Source of the DNA: Marinobacter sp. 1-4A | GTDB taxonomy: Bacteria > Pseudomonadota > Gammaproteobacteria > Pseudomonadales > Oleiphilaceae | NCBI RefSeq assembly: GCF_016597725.1 | Contig: NZ_VCGY01000003.1 | Location: forward strand, 248,001 to 312,000 | Reading direction: 5' to 3' | Length of the DNA stretch: 64,000 nt | Shown: piece after piece, positions 28,987 through 38,647 of the stretch | Layout of the letters: every line of letters begins with the position of its first letter | Position numbering within the stretch: position 1 is the stretch's first letter | The notes under the pieces: model-generated | Databases searched by the model: none | Seen by the model: the letters and a program-made list of their open reading frames with translations, nothing else | What the model was told of the DNA's origin: nothing | Position numbers and translations under genes: made by a program

Positions 28987-30972
28987 ATGGTTACTGCTCC
29001 AATGCGACGAATTGTCTGCCTGTTATTTCTTTTGCCTCTAGCCGTCGCGAATGCTGATGATTCCTCGCCATTTATCGTTGTGGAGAGTGCCCCGGCCAAT
29101 GCCGCTGCAACCCTAGACCCCGCCAAGGCAACTGGCCCCGTACGAGTAGTTCCTCGCTCAGAATTTGAAAACCGCACGGCAAATCTAGCGGATGTACTGA
29201 GTGAGCAGACCGGCGTGCAAATCCGCCAAAGTGGTGGCTTAGGCAGCTATTCCTCCGTGTCGCTCAGAGGCTCCACGGCACAACAGGTTCAGGTTGTGGT
29301 CGATGGCATGCTGCTGAACGATCCGGTTACGGGCGGTGTGGATATGGGCAAGCTGGGCCTGCACGATGTAAGCCGTATTCAGGTTTACCCCAACGGCGCA
29401 CCCGCACAATTTGCCCAAGCGGGCATTGGCGGCGTTGTTGTACTGGAAACTCTCGGCAAAGATATCGAGGGCTCAACCCGTCTGAATCTGGGCGCTGGCT
29501 CGTTTGATACTTACAAGATGGGCTTGTTCGATAGCGGCAGCCATGAAGATGTTTATTACTGGCTATCGCTAGACAGGCAAAGCAGCGACAACGACTTTGA
29601 ATACCCTAACAGCCGCAATTGGTTCAATCCGAACGATGGCGCGAACACCAGACGCCGGAACGCAGAGTACGAGCAGGATGCCGTCAGCACCAAACTTGGC
29701 TGGGAGATCAACAACACCAGCAACCTGGATGCGCTGATCCAATACAACGACAACGAGCAAAATGTTCCAAGCATTCAGAACTGGCGCAACAACAAAGCCT
29801 TTCTCACCAACGAAACACTGCGCACCCAACTTCACTACCAGCAACAAGGCTGGATGAACGGCAAAATTCACTCCAGCCACCGGCTTATCTGGTCGGACAC
29901 CAGCGAACGCTACAACAACGCAACCGGGCTCGTTGGGCTAGGCACCACCGATGTCTTTACCGACACGGATCAGCTTGGCATGGTCAACACCCTCACTTGG
30001 CTGCTGGGCAATCACACGGTTTCCGCGACGGCCGATGTCGCTCATTACAACTACCATCAACATGACAAGCTGGGCTCTGAGCTTCCTGACAAAAGAGAGC
30101 GCCTACAGATTGCCGCTGCGTTTTCTCACCAATGGCTCAGCTCAAACAGCCGCTGGCGCTCGCAGGTTTCACTGCGGCAGTACCGGGTTGATGACGATTC
30201 CGACGAGACACTCGGTAATGGCACCATCACGAAGACCTCGAACACCAATCGTTATAACAGCTGGCAATTGGGATTGAGCCATTATTTTGCCGATAACTGG
30301 GAAATCTCGGCCGGGCTGGCGCGTCAGGTTCGCGTTCCCACCTTGCAAGAGCTCTATGGTCAGCAGGGGTTGTTTGTTGGCAACACCGACCTGCAAGCCG
30401 AAGAGTCTCTAAATTACGAAATCACACTGCGCACAGACCAAGGTTGGGGGCATGTTGAATTAACCGGCTTCTATCGCGACCTAGACCCTGCAGTTTCGGC
30501 TATTTATGACGCCCGCGGCGTTGGCCGCTATACCAATTTATCCGCACACATTTACGGTGCAGAAGTGGATGCGTCATGGCGCATTTACCACTGGTGGAAC
30601 GTCTACGCCAACGCCACGCTGCAAGAGTCTGAAAACACCGACAACAGTGTCAGCGACCGCTACGAACACAGGCTGCCCGGCATTTACCATGAATCATTCG
30701 TTGCAGGCAGCCGCTGGCATATACGGCCATTCCGCTTTGATATTTCCTACAGCTATGACGACAAGCTCTATTACGACGCTGCCAACCGATTGACCGCAGA
30801 CACGCGAACGCTTGTTAACGCCTCCGCCAGTTGGACGAAGGTCTGGGCAAACCGCAGCGAGAGTGACATCGCTCTGGAGCTACGGAACATAACGAATGAA
30901 GTTTACCAAGACTTCAGCCGCTTCCCGGGGCCGGGCAGGGGCTGGTTTGTAAATATGAAACACCGCTTTTAA
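28987..30972 (+). CDS. btuB: TonB-dependent cobalamin outer-membrane receptor
   Basis: About 661 residues: signal peptide (MRRIVCLLFLLPLAVANA), a TonB-box-like stretch PFIVVES, plug domain (VLSEQTGVQIRQSGG, SVSLRGSTAQQVQVVVDGMLLND, ARIGGVVVLET-like block) and a 22-strand-type barrel ending in an aromatic residue (MKHRF). Cobalamin specificity rests on the riboswitch upstream and btuF/cob neighbours. Start uncertain: TTG 28981, ATG 28987 and ATG 29002 are in frame and none has a convincing ribosome-binding site; only the pre-peptide changes. Confidence 0.92.
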   Translation: MVTAPMRRIVCLLFLLPLAVANADDSSPFIVVESAPANAAATLDPAKATGPVRVVPRSEFENRTANLADVLSEQTGVQIRQSGGLGSYSSVSLRGSTAQQVQVVVDGMLLNDPVTGGVDMGKLGLHDVSRIQVYPNGAPAQFAQAGIGGVVVLETLGKDIEGSTRLNLGAGSFDTYKMGLFDSGSHEDVYYWLSLDRQSSDNDFEYPNSRNWFNPNDGANTRRRNAEYEQDAVSTKLGWEINNTSNLDALIQYNDNEQNVPSIQNWRNNKAFLTNETLRTQLHYQQQGWMNGKIHSSHRLIWSDTSERYNNATGLVGLGTTDVFTDTDQLGMVNTLTWLLGNHTVSATADVAHYNYHQHDKLGSELPDKRERLQIAAAFSHQWLSSNSRWRSQVSLRQYRVDDDSDETLGNGTITKTSNTNRYNSWQLGLSHYFADNWEISAGLARQVRVPTLQELYGQQGLFVGNTDLQAEESLNYEITLRTDQGWGHVELTGFYRDLDPAVSAIYDARGVGRYTNLSAHIYGAEVDASWRIYHWWNVYANATLQESENTDNSVSDRYEHRLPGIYHESFVAGSRWHIRPFRFDISYSYDDKLYYDAANRLTADTRTLVNASASWTKVWANRSESDIALELRNITNEVYQDFSRFPGPGRGWFVNMKHRF

Positions 30973-30997
30973 TGAACGACAACCAAGGAGTTTATCA

Positions 30998-32191
30998 ATG
31001 AAAACTGAATACTATGCACGCAGCTTAGCGCTGCCCTTTGTGCTTGCCCTCACAGCGACACTTACCGCCTGTGGCGGAAGCTCAAGCGGCAACGATGGCA
31101 ATTTGCAAGTAGGCGAAGACACGCAATATGTGGCTGTTATTGCAACGGCTGCAAGCGATTACAGCTCGGGCGAGGTTGAACTGGCGGAGCTTGATAAAGA
31201 GGATATAACGGCTTCGGGTGGCTACTTTTCAACGATCTCCGATATCACCGTGAACGCATACGGAGAGAACTATTACCTGATTGAAAAGTTCAACGGCGAT
31301 TCCATTAAGAAAGTAAATGTGAGCGAGCCAGCCATAGCGACCTGGGAGTACTCCACATTGGCGGCGGGGGACGAAGGGTCGTCCAACCCCTACAAGCTTG
31401 TTTTCGTGAATGAGGAAAAAGCCTACCTGCTTCGCTACGGTGCCAGCAAAGCGTGGATTGTAAACCCTTCAGCCGCAACAGAGTCCGAGTTCCGTATCGG
31501 TGAACTTGATCTGTCAGCGTACCTTCCGGAAGACACCATTGGCGCACCCAACATGTCCTCAGGCGTGATCGCCAACGACAAGCTGTTTATTACGCTGCAG
31601 CGGTTGGACAGCAATTACCAGCCGACAAATACCGCGTACGTTGCCGTGTTTGACACAACAACCGACACGGAAATAGACACCAACTCAGGGAACTCAGAGT
31701 CGTTAAAAGGTATTCCTCTCCAAGGTCTGAACCCAGCACGCATCGAACATGTTGAAGGTCTCGGCCTCACCGTGGTTAACCGGGGCGCATTCAGTTCACC
31801 CTTCACCGGAACAGGTCTGGACATTGTTAACCCGGAAACCTATGCCGTTAGCTCATTGATTGCAGACGAAGATATCACCACACAAATCAATAGCGCTGTT
31901 TTTGTTAGCCCAACACAAGCCTACATTCTTAACTACTCAGGCTGGCAGAACATTGCCCTGCAGCGCTTCAACCCCTCTGAAGGCGTGAGCAGCCTTGAAG
32001 ATGTCGCAGATCTAACGGGTGGAGACTTCAGAACTCTAAACCTGAGCCCGGAAGGCACCTTGTGGTTGGGCGATGCCAACACAAATGCTCAGGGTATTCG
32101 TATTCTTGATACGGCCACCGATGAGCAGGTCGACTTTGTAGAAACCCAGCTGTTACCCATTGCCGTCACCTTCTTGGAAACCGAGAAGTAA
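30998..32191 (+). CDS. Beta-propeller-like lipoprotein downstream of btuB
   Basis: 397 residues with a lipoprotein signal (LTATLTAC, acylated Cys at about 25). The mature part has six to seven blade-like repeats of about 45-50 residues, each with a pattern of strand, turn and aromatic or Asn-rich loop: ENYYLIEKFNGDSIKKVNVS, NEEKAYLLRYGASKAWIVNPS, NDKLFITLQRL..YVAVFDT, GLGLTVVNRG..LDIVNPE, PTQAYILNYSGWQNIALQRF and GTLWLGDANTNAQGIRILDT. ATG 30998 after AAGGAG, 25 bases behind btuB, so under the same riboswitch. By analogy with the Bacteroides surface protein BtuG, a seven-bladed propeller that hands B12 to BtuB, this may be a corrinoid-capturing lipoprotein; homology to BtuG is not shown. Confidence 0.72.
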   Translation: MKTEYYARSLALPFVLALTATLTACGGSSSGNDGNLQVGEDTQYVAVIATAASDYSSGEVELAELDKEDITASGGYFSTISDITVNAYGENYYLIEKFNGDSIKKVNVSEPAIATWEYSTLAAGDEGSSNPYKLVFVNEEKAYLLRYGASKAWIVNPSAATESEFRIGELDLSAYLPEDTIGAPNMSSGVIANDKLFITLQRLDSNYQPTNTAYVAVFDTTTDTEIDTNSGNSESLKGIPLQGLNPARIEHVEGLGLTVVNRGAFSSPFTGTGLDIVNPETYAVSSLIADEDITTQINSAVFVSPTQAYILNYSGWQNIALQRFNPSEGVSSLEDVADLTGGDFRTLNLSPEGTLWLGDANTNAQGIRILDTATDEQVDFVETQLLPIAVTFLETEK

Positions 32192-32217
32192 GGCAGCGGC
32201 TCAGGGCAATGATGCCG

Positions 32218-33234
32218 TTAACCAAGCTGCATCATTGCCCGCTCCAACCGTTCCCAGTCTCGGTTGCTCGCGGGTAGCCCGAACCGCAGCATTTCTGGCT
32301 GCTCGAAATAACGAACCAACAGGCCATTGCGCGCAAAACCTTCCGCCACTGCTTGTGCCTGACCTGCCCAGACTGTCTGAAACAACGGGCTACCACCAAC
32401 AAGTGTAAAACCAACCTTCTGGAGCATGCTTCGCAACCGATCAGAGTCCCTTCGTAATCTGTGCAAGGTTTGCCGCTGCCAGTTGTAATCGCTCAGTGCC
32501 TTCTGCGTCACGTAACGCGCCGGCCCGCTCAGCGACCATGGGCCTAAAACGCTCTGCAAGGAGCTAGCCACTGCCGCGTCCGCCAGCACAAACCCGGCGC
32601 GCGCGCCCGCCAACCCGAAAAACTTTCCCAACGACCGCAGAACGATCAAACCTGGCGCCCCGGCTTGATGAGCCACACTGAACGCGGGCGTAGCATCCAT
32701 AAATGCTTCATCAACAATCAGCCAACCGCCACGCTTTTGTAGCCGCCGATGCCAGCGCAATAACGTAGAGGGCGGTATGATTTCTCCGGTGGGATTGTTG
32801 GGGTTAATCCACACCATCACATCTAGCTGATCCAGCCAGCGATCATCGCAACCCGGTGCTCCGCCACAGGTTTGCCTCGGGCCAATAGGAACAACCCTAT
32901 GGCCCGCTTCCCGCCAGTTGTACCCGTGCTCGCGATACCCGGGCACGGGTATACCCACACGGCAGGGTTTACGTAACCTCGGCAGCGCCATGATCGCCGC
33001 CTGACTGCCGGGCACAGGCACGCAACCAGCTGAAGACGGCGCTCCTGACCACTGCAAAACCGTTGCTTCTAGCCCATCACCGGCTTCTGGCAATCTCTGC
33101 CATAACGCCGCCGGTATCTCAGGCACTGGCCAGCCAATGGGATTGATACCGGTAGACAGATCGAGCCACTGCGCACGGGGAATACCCCAGCGCTCCGCCG
33201 CTTTGTTTAAGCGCCCGCCATGCTCCAGCATCAT
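32218..33234 (-). CDS. cobC: Threonine-phosphate decarboxylase
   Basis: PLP enzyme that makes (R)-1-aminopropan-2-ol phosphate for the B12 nucleotide loop (named cobC in Pseudomonas, cobD in Salmonella). 338 residues: LDLSTGINPIGWP at the start, PGSQAAIMALP, NPNNPTGE, IVDEAFMD, and the PLP lysine in LRSLGKFFGLAGARAGF. Start ATG 33234 overlaps the cobD stop (ATGATG); the longer in-frame reading is a shadow. Confidence 0.93.
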   Translation of the reverse strand: MMLEHGGRLNKAAERWGIPRAQWLDLSTGINPIGWPVPEIPAALWQRLPEAGDGLEATVLQWSGAPSSAGCVPVPGSQAAIMALPRLRKPCRVGIPVPGYREHGYNWREAGHRVVPIGPRQTCGGAPGCDDRWLDQLDVMVWINPNNPTGEIIPPSTLLRWHRRLQKRGGWLIVDEAFMDATPAFSVAHQAGAPGLIVLRSLGKFFGLAGARAGFVLADAAVASSLQSVLGPWSLSGPARYVTQKALSDYNWQRQTLHRLRRDSDRLRSMLQKVGFTLVGGSPLFQTVWAGQAQAVAEGFARNGLLVRYFEQPEMLRFGLPASNRDWERLERAMMQLG

Positions 33235-34181
33235 TGTAAGCACACCAGCAAAATCAAAAGTGCCGTAGCTACCAGAATGACGCCAAGCCAAAGCCAAACG
33301 CCGCGCTGCACCAAACCAATCGCACCGTCTACACTGTCTGAACTTGCATTCTGGGTGCCTCCCAAAACAGGGCGATGTTTAACCCCCGAGGGATAGGGCG
33401 AAGGGCCGCCAAGCCGAACATTCAGTGCACCTGCACCTGCCGCCATAACAGGCCCGGCATTGGGACTGTCCCACTGTGGTGCTTGTTTTTGCCAGCACCG
33501 CCAAGCCAACTTCCTTTGGCCCAACAGCGTATAAGTAAGCGCTGTCAGGCGGGCGGGCACCCAACCCATGAGGTCGTCGAGCCGTGCTGCCACTCGGCCA
33601 AAATAAAGAAACCGTGGCGTGCGATAGCCCCACATGGCATCCAGAGTGTTTACCATTCTATGCAGTATTACCCCAGGCATTCCCGCAACCAGAAACCAAA
33701 ACAAACTGGCAAACACGGCGTCTGCACCGTTTTCTAACATAGATTCGGTTGCTGCGGCCGCTACGCCTTGCTCATCCAAGGCGCTGGCCTTACGGCTTAC
33801 AATACGGCTCACTTGATCCCGGGCTTTTTCAAGATCGCCGTCACTCAGGGGTTCCGCGACAGCCTTGCCATGCTCTGCCAGCCCTCGCAAAGAGATAGCC
33901 AACCACAGGGCTACCGCCTGTACCAGCATCAGCAAAACACCATCAAGCTTCACCGATAACCAGATAACGAGTCCCAGCAAAGGCGCCGTGAGCAAGAACA
34001 CCGAAAACAATCCCGCCAACAAGCTTCGAAAGGGGTCTTGAGGGGCGGTATTAAGCCGCTTTTCCAGCGCAGTGGCCAAGCGCCCGAACCCGACTACCGG
34101 GTGCCAGCGACACGGCTCACCCAGCCGAACATCAAGGGCCAGGGCAAGCACACAGACAATCAATGGAGCGAATAACAACAC
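33231..34181 (-). CDS. cobD: Adenosylcobinamide-phosphate synthase (CbiB)
   Basis: Membrane enzyme joining adenosylcobyric acid with aminopropanol (phosphate); cobD in Pseudomonas nomenclature, cbiB in Salmonella. 316 residues with about four to five helices; conserved LDVRLGEPCRWHPVVGFG at the N-terminus, SRIVSRKASALDEQGVAAAATESMLENGADAVFASLFW, YRTPRFLYFG and the C-terminal WDSPNAGPVMAAGAGALNVRLGGPSPYPSG block. Full length. Confidence 0.95.
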   Translation of the reverse strand: MLLFAPLIVCVLALALDVRLGEPCRWHPVVGFGRLATALEKRLNTAPQDPFRSLLAGLFSVFLLTAPLLGLVIWLSVKLDGVLLMLVQAVALWLAISLRGLAEHGKAVAEPLSDGDLEKARDQVSRIVSRKASALDEQGVAAAATESMLENGADAVFASLFWFLVAGMPGVILHRMVNTLDAMWGYRTPRFLYFGRVAARLDDLMGWVPARLTALTYTLLGQRKLAWRCWQKQAPQWDSPNAGPVMAAGAGALNVRLGGPSPYPSGVKHRPVLGGTQNASSDSVDGAIGLVQRGVWLWLGVILVATALLILLVCLQ

Positions 34182-34336
34182 AAGTATTTCCGGGCTGCTC
34201 AGAAGGTGAAGCCGTCAAGCCTACCTGATTCCATCCAGTCGGAGTATGATCCCGCTCCATACTGTTTTGAACCTAAGCCCTGATCACCGTAAAAGCACTC
34301 TGCATTACGGTCTATTGATGCATGAAGGTATGTGAA

Positions 34337-35404
34337 ATGTCGTTTCCCAGTAGTTGGACCACGTCTCCCCAGCAGCCCGATGTACGCTTTTTTGAACGGG
34401 CCGCCCAACGTCAAAGCATTCTGACCAAACCAGCGGGCTCTCTGGGCAGACTGGAAAACGCAGCCGTTCAGTTGGCTGGCCTGCAAGGAACAGACACGCC
34501 AACGCTTGAGCGCATACAGATCAGCGTTTTTGCCGGTGATCACGGCATTTGCGAAGAAGGCATATCAGCCTATCCCCAAGCGGTTACGGCACAAATGATT
34601 GCCAACTTCGCCAATGGCGGCGCAGCCATCAGCGTGCTCGCCAAATCTCTGGGCGCGGAACTGGAAGTTATAAACCTTGGCACCGTGTCGGATGTCCCAC
34701 CCGACCTACCCGGTGTTATAGATGCACGCATCGCCCCCTGCACCCGCAACTTTGCCGCCACCGACGCCATGACCACCGAGCAGGTATGCGCCGCCTTAAA
34801 CCATGGCGATGCAGCCGCCCAGCGGGCGGCAGACAAAGGCAGCCAGCTATTTATTGGCGGCGAGATGGGCATAGGCAACACCACATCTGCAACTGCCATC
34901 GCCAGTTCACTCATGGGCAAAAACCCCATGAAGCTGACCGGCCCGGGCACTGGCCTTAATGTTGCCGGTGTTCGCCACAAAGCCGAAGTTATCATTCTGG
35001 CAATTCAACGCCACGATAACGACGATGATGGCGAGGATGCCATTGCTGTACTCAAGGCCTTCGGTGGCTTTGAAATTGCGGCCCTAGCAGGTGCCATTGC
35101 GGGCTGCGCCGCACGGTCTATCCCGGTGCTGATCGACGGCTATATTGTATCGGTTGCAGCGATGCTCGCGGTAAGCCAGCAACCCCACATCCGGGACTGG
35201 CTGCTGTTCGCCCACCGCTCGGCCGAGCCGGGACACCAAGCGATTCTAGCCGCTTTGGACGCCGAACCACTGCTTGATCTGGGCATGCGTCTTGGTGAGG
35301 GTAGCGGCGCGGCTGTCGCCATTCCGTTGCTTAGGGCAGCCTGTGACCTGCACAACAATATGGCCAGTTTTGAAGACGCTGGTGTTAGCAACAAAGAGCA
35401 GTAG
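34337..35404 (+). CDS. cobT: Nicotinate-nucleotide--dimethylbenzimidazole phosphoribosyltransferase
   Basis: Makes alpha-ribazole phosphate from dimethylbenzimidazole (supplied by BluB) and nicotinate mononucleotide. About 355 residues: RQSILTKPAGSLGRLE, VFAGDHGICEEGISAYPQAVTAQMI, the GEMGIGNTTSATAI motif, GFEIAALAGAIAGCA, PVLIDGYI and the catalytic-glutamate motif LGEGSGAAVAIPLL. ATG 34337 is preferred over 34322 because GAAGG stands at good distance. Heads a two-gene unit with the phosphatase below; the 140 bases upstream, divergent from cobD, hold no cobalamin riboswitch that I recognise. Confidence 0.95.
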   Translation: MSFPSSWTTSPQQPDVRFFERAAQRQSILTKPAGSLGRLENAAVQLAGLQGTDTPTLERIQISVFAGDHGICEEGISAYPQAVTAQMIANFANGGAAISVLAKSLGAELEVINLGTVSDVPPDLPGVIDARIAPCTRNFAATDAMTTEQVCAALNHGDAAAQRAADKGSQLFIGGEMGIGNTTSATAIASSLMGKNPMKLTGPGTGLNVAGVRHKAEVIILAIQRHDNDDDGEDAIAVLKAFGGFEIAALAGAIAGCAARSIPVLIDGYIVSVAAMLAVSQQPHIRDWLLFAHRSAEPGHQAILAALDAEPLLDLGMRLGEGSGAAVAIPLLRAACDLHNNMASFEDAGVSNKEQ

Positions 35405-35459
35405 AAAAAACATTTGGAAAAGGCTCGTACAGCGAACCCTTAGCAAGAGCACCGCCACT

Positions 35460-36083
35460 ATGGCTGATAACACAACCGTATTTGACCTAATTCGCCATGG
35501 CGAGCCCGAAGGCGGGCCCATGTATCGTGGCAGCAAAGACGACCCGCTGAGCGAGGCTGGCTGGCAGCAAATGCGCGACGCCATTACCGAAGGCGATGTT
35601 TGGGACGCTATTGTTACATCACCTATGCTGCGCTGCGTTCACTTTGCACAGGAATTGTCAGATCGCTACGGTATTCCCCTGCACAAGGATGAACGCCTAC
35701 GGGAAATCAATTTTGGAGACTGGGAAGGGCGCACCGCGGATGAGGTTATGGCGAGCGATGGCGAAAGGCTCAGCCAGTTCTGGGCAAACCCGGCGGCCAA
35801 CACACCCCCTGGCGGCGAAACGGCGAGAGCATTTAACCACCGTGTCGTTGAAAGCTGGCAGTATTGGCAACAAGAGCTTGCAAGCCAGACCGTCCTGATT
35901 GTTTGCCATGGCGGCGTGATCAGAATGCTCATTGCAGATGTTATGAATATCCCACTGGAACACGCCTTCTCCAGCCTCGCTACACCTTATGCCTGCCGAA
36001 GCAGGATACAGGTCGACACGTCAGCCCATGGGCGATTTCAGAGTTTGGTCGCCCACGGCGCCTTCAAGGCTTTAGCACCATAG
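35460..36083 (+). CDS. Histidine phosphatase family, probable alpha-ribazole-5'-phosphate phosphatase
   Basis: 207-residue phosphoglycerate-mutase-like phosphatase: nucleophile His in LIRHGEPEGG, a second His in IVCHGGVIRML, and Glu in REINFGDWEGR. In this setting it most probably dephosphorylates alpha-ribazole phosphate or adenosylcobalamin phosphate (Salmonella CobC). I give no symbol to avoid confusion with the decarboxylase. Start ATG 35460; an upstream in-frame ATG (35274) lies within cobT. Its 3' end overlaps the convergent cobP by 20 bases. Confidence 0.85.
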   Translation: MADNTTVFDLIRHGEPEGGPMYRGSKDDPLSEAGWQQMRDAITEGDVWDAIVTSPMLRCVHFAQELSDRYGIPLHKDERLREINFGDWEGRTADEVMASDGERLSQFWANPAANTPPGGETARAFNHRVVESWQYWQQELASQTVLIVCHGGVIRMLIADVMNIPLEHAFSSLATPYACRSRIQVDTSAHGRFQSLVAHGAFKALAP

Positions 36084-36579
36084 GCAGACCGGCGACACTC
36101 ATCACCACCTTGTCACTCACCTTTGCCAAGGATTGGTTCAGCCACCCCAACTCATCGGCAAAGCGACGGGTAAGCGGGTCCATGCCAATGGTGCCCAGCC
36201 CAACTTCGTTACTAACAATCACCAGCTCGCCGGGATAACGGCTTACCTCATTTAAGAAAGCTTCCCGCTCACGAGCGAAGGCTTTTTCACCTGCATGCAA
36301 GAGGTTGCTTAACCATAAGCTCATGCAGTCTACCAGCAGGCAAGGCGGGCTTTGAGCCAATGCATGGCGGGCAAGCACCGGAGCCAGAACAAGAGACTCT
36401 TCTTCAAGACCCCACTGTGCCGGGCGTTGTTGCTGATGGCGTTGAATGCGCAGGCGCATTTCATCATCGCCGGCTGTTGCCGTTGCCAAATACACCACGG
36501 AGTTTCGAGTGTCACCCGCCAGCCGCTCTGCAAGTGCAGTTTTGCCGGAACGAATACCGCCTAGAACAAGGGTATGCAT
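36064..36579 (-). CDS. cobP: Adenosylcobinamide kinase / adenosylcobinamide-phosphate guanylyltransferase
   Basis: Bifunctional enzyme (CobU in Salmonella) that phosphorylates adenosylcobinamide and attaches GMP. 171 residues: P-loop GGIRSGKTALAE, the RIQRHQQQRPAQW segment with the guanylylated histidine, LLVDCMSLWLSNLL and the SNEVGLGTIGMDPLTRRFADELGWLNQ motif. Full length. Convergent with the phosphatase gene. Confidence 0.95.
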   Translation of the reverse strand: MHTLVLGGIRSGKTALAERLAGDTRNSVVYLATATAGDDEMRLRIQRHQQQRPAQWGLEEESLVLAPVLARHALAQSPPCLLVDCMSLWLSNLLHAGEKAFAREREAFLNEVSRYPGELVIVSNEVGLGTIGMDPLTRRFADELGWLNQSLAKVSDKVVMSVAGLPMVLKP

Positions 36580-36715
36580 GATGATTGATTATTTCCCTGC
36601 AGGATAAGCTGGCATGCTAACCGCCCAACACGTCGCAAAGCAAAAGGCCAAATACGCAGCCTTGCATCGACATCGCCTTTCGGCGAAGGTCTCACTGTCT
36701 AAACGGCGGTTTCTG

Positions 36716-36721
36716 CTATAG
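36716..36721 (+). promoter_or_regulatory. Possible -10 element before the cNMP/CBS/DUF294 gene
   Basis: TATAGT, preceded by TGC as in an extended -10, about 40 bases before the ATG at 36761. No clear -35. The remaining 36580-36760 interval shows nothing else that I recognise. Confidence 0.3.
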
Positions 36722-36760
36722 TTTTGAGCAGGCGTTATCCAATTCCACCCGGGAGACAGC

Positions 36761-38647
36761 ATGCAGGCTGAACTGATCGACATTCGCAACCATCTTATCC
36801 AGCATGCCCCATTTGATGACATGCCGGAGGAGCTGGTGAATCAGCTCACCGAAAGCATAGAAATCAGCTACGTTCGGGCGGGAACCCAGATAACAGAGAC
36901 CGGGCAAATCAGTACCCGAATGTACTATGTGCGTAGCGGTGCCGTTGAAATTTTCCGCCGTTCCGGCGAGCTTTATAACCGTATAGGTGAAGGCGAGATT
37001 TTCGGCCAGTTTGGCCTGTTGATGCGGGGTCAGGTCAGGTTTCCAGCCCGAGCCTTGGAAGACAGCTTGCTGTATAGCATTCCCGCCGAAACCTTCCATC
37101 ACCTGTTTGAAAACGACGAAAACTTTGCCGACTTTGTGGAGATCGAGGACCGGAGCCGCTTGCGCTCAGCCGTCTCCCGCCGGGAAAAATCCAATGCACT
37201 GATGACCTCCCGCGTTAGCCGCCTGATTTCCCGTAAAACCGTCTCGGCACCCACCACCGTGCGCCTGCAGGAAGCTGCACGGATCATGACGGATCAGGGT
37301 GTTTCAGCGCTGCTGCTGATGGATGAGGAGTGCGGAGATAAGTGCGATAGCGACCGCCTTACGGGCATTATTACAGACAAAGATCTGCGCACCCGCGCAG
37401 TCACCGAAGCACTGCCCTCCGAAACACCCATCAGCGAAATCATGACCGAAGGGCTGATTACCATCCGCGCCAGCAGCTACGTTTTTGAAGCCATGCTCAC
37501 CATGTTGCACAACAACGTGCACCATTTGCCGGTAATAGACGGAGAGGAAGTACGAGGCGTGATCGCCCTTGCCGACATTGTGCGGTATGAAAGCCAGAGC
37601 AGCCTGTACTTGGTGAGCAATATCTTCCACCAGCAGCACGTAAAGGGTCTGAAAAAGATAAGCCTCGATGTGCGCGACAGTTTTGTGCGCATGGTCAATG
37701 AGGACGCCAACTCGCACATGATCGGCAGTGCCATGGCGGGCATTGGCCGCAGCTTTACCCAACGTCTACTGGAGTTGGGCGAGGAAAAACTGGGGCCACC
37801 GCCCGTGCCATACTGCTTTATGGCGTTGGGCTCTATGGCCCGGGACGAGCAACTGGTAGTGACGGACCAGGACAATGCCATGATTCTGGACGACAGCTTC
37901 GTGCCGGAAGAGCACGATCCATACTTTCTTGAGCTGGCGAAGTTTGTATCTGATGGTTTAGCAGAATGCGGCTATACCTACTGCACCGGCGATATCATGG
38001 CCACTAACCCGAAATGGCGCCAGCCATTAAAAGTATGGCGCAGCTACTTTACCGACTGGATTGAAAACCCCAAGGCACAAGCCCTACTGAACAGTAATAT
38101 CTTCTTTGATCTGGATGGCATCTACGGCCGCACTGAATTCGCGGAAGATCTCAAGACTCTTATCTGCGAGAAGGCCAGTAGCAGCCAACTGTTCTTAACC
38201 CTGATGGCGCGCAACGCGCTCAACCGCACGCCCCCACTTGGTTTTTTCCGCACCTTTGTGCTTGAGGAGGACGGCAAACATCAAAAAACCTTTAACTTGA
38301 AGCGCCGCGGCACAGCGCCTTTATCTGACCTGATCCGGATTCACGCATTGGCTTGCGGTTCCCGGGCGCAGAATTCCTTCGAGCGTCTAAAGAGCATCGG
38401 CAAAACCAAGCTCATCATGGAGGACGATTTAAGCAACCTGAGAGACGCTCTGGAGTTCATTTCTATTGTGCGCATCCGCCATCAGGCGCTCACGCTAGAG
38501 GCGGGAGGCGAGCCGGATAACAACGTGCGCCCCGAAGACCTGTCGCCGTTCGAACGCAGCCACCTCAAAGACGCGTTTCAAGTTGTGAGCAACGCCCAGA
38601 AGTTTCTCAGATTCCGTTACAACTCGCAGGCGACGCGGCATGTCTGA
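36761..38647 (+). CDS. cNMP-binding / CBS / DUF294 nucleotidyltransferase-like protein
   Basis: 628 residues. About 10-130: cyclic-nucleotide-binding-like domain (YVRSGAVEIFRR, GEGEIFGQFGLLMRG); about 155-290: a CBS pair; about 300-480: DUF294 nucleotidyltransferase-like domain related to GlnD with GSMARDEQLVVTDQDNAMI; about 490-625: DUF294 C-terminal helical domain. No membrane segment. Its stop overlaps the exonuclease start by eight bases, a pairing seen repeatedly in Proteobacteria. It may act as a ligand-responsive nucleotidylyltransferase, but its target is unknown. Confidence 0.9.
   Translation: MQAELIDIRNHLIQHAPFDDMPEELVNQLTESIEISYVRAGTQITETGQISTRMYYVRSGAVEIFRRSGELYNRIGEGEIFGQFGLLMRGQVRFPARALEDSLLYSIPAETFHHLFENDENFADFVEIEDRSRLRSAVSRREKSNALMTSRVSRLISRKTVSAPTTVRLQEAARIMTDQGVSALLLMDEECGDKCDSDRLTGIITDKDLRTRAVTEALPSETPISEIMTEGLITIRASSYVFEAMLTMLHNNVHHLPVIDGEEVRGVIALADIVRYESQSSLYLVSNIFHQQHVKGLKKISLDVRDSFVRMVNEDANSHMIGSAMAGIGRSFTQRLLELGEEKLGPPPVPYCFMALGSMARDEQLVVTDQDNAMILDDSFVPEEHDPYFLELAKFVSDGLAECGYTYCTGDIMATNPKWRQPLKVWRSYFTDWIENPKAQALLNSNIFFDLDGIYGRTEFAEDLKTLICEKASSSQLFLTLMARNALNRTPPLGFFRTFVLEEDGKHQKTFNLKRRGTAPLSDLIRIHALACGSRAQNSFERLKSIGKTKLIMEDDLSNLRDALEFISIVRIRHQALTLEAGGEPDNNVRPEDLSPFERSHLKDAFQVVSNAQKFLRFRYNSQATRHV

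Noticed and set aside
34182..34336. Possible cobalamin riboswitch between cobD and cobT
   Set aside because: No B12 box or core blocks seen on either strand; only short, unrelated hairpins.
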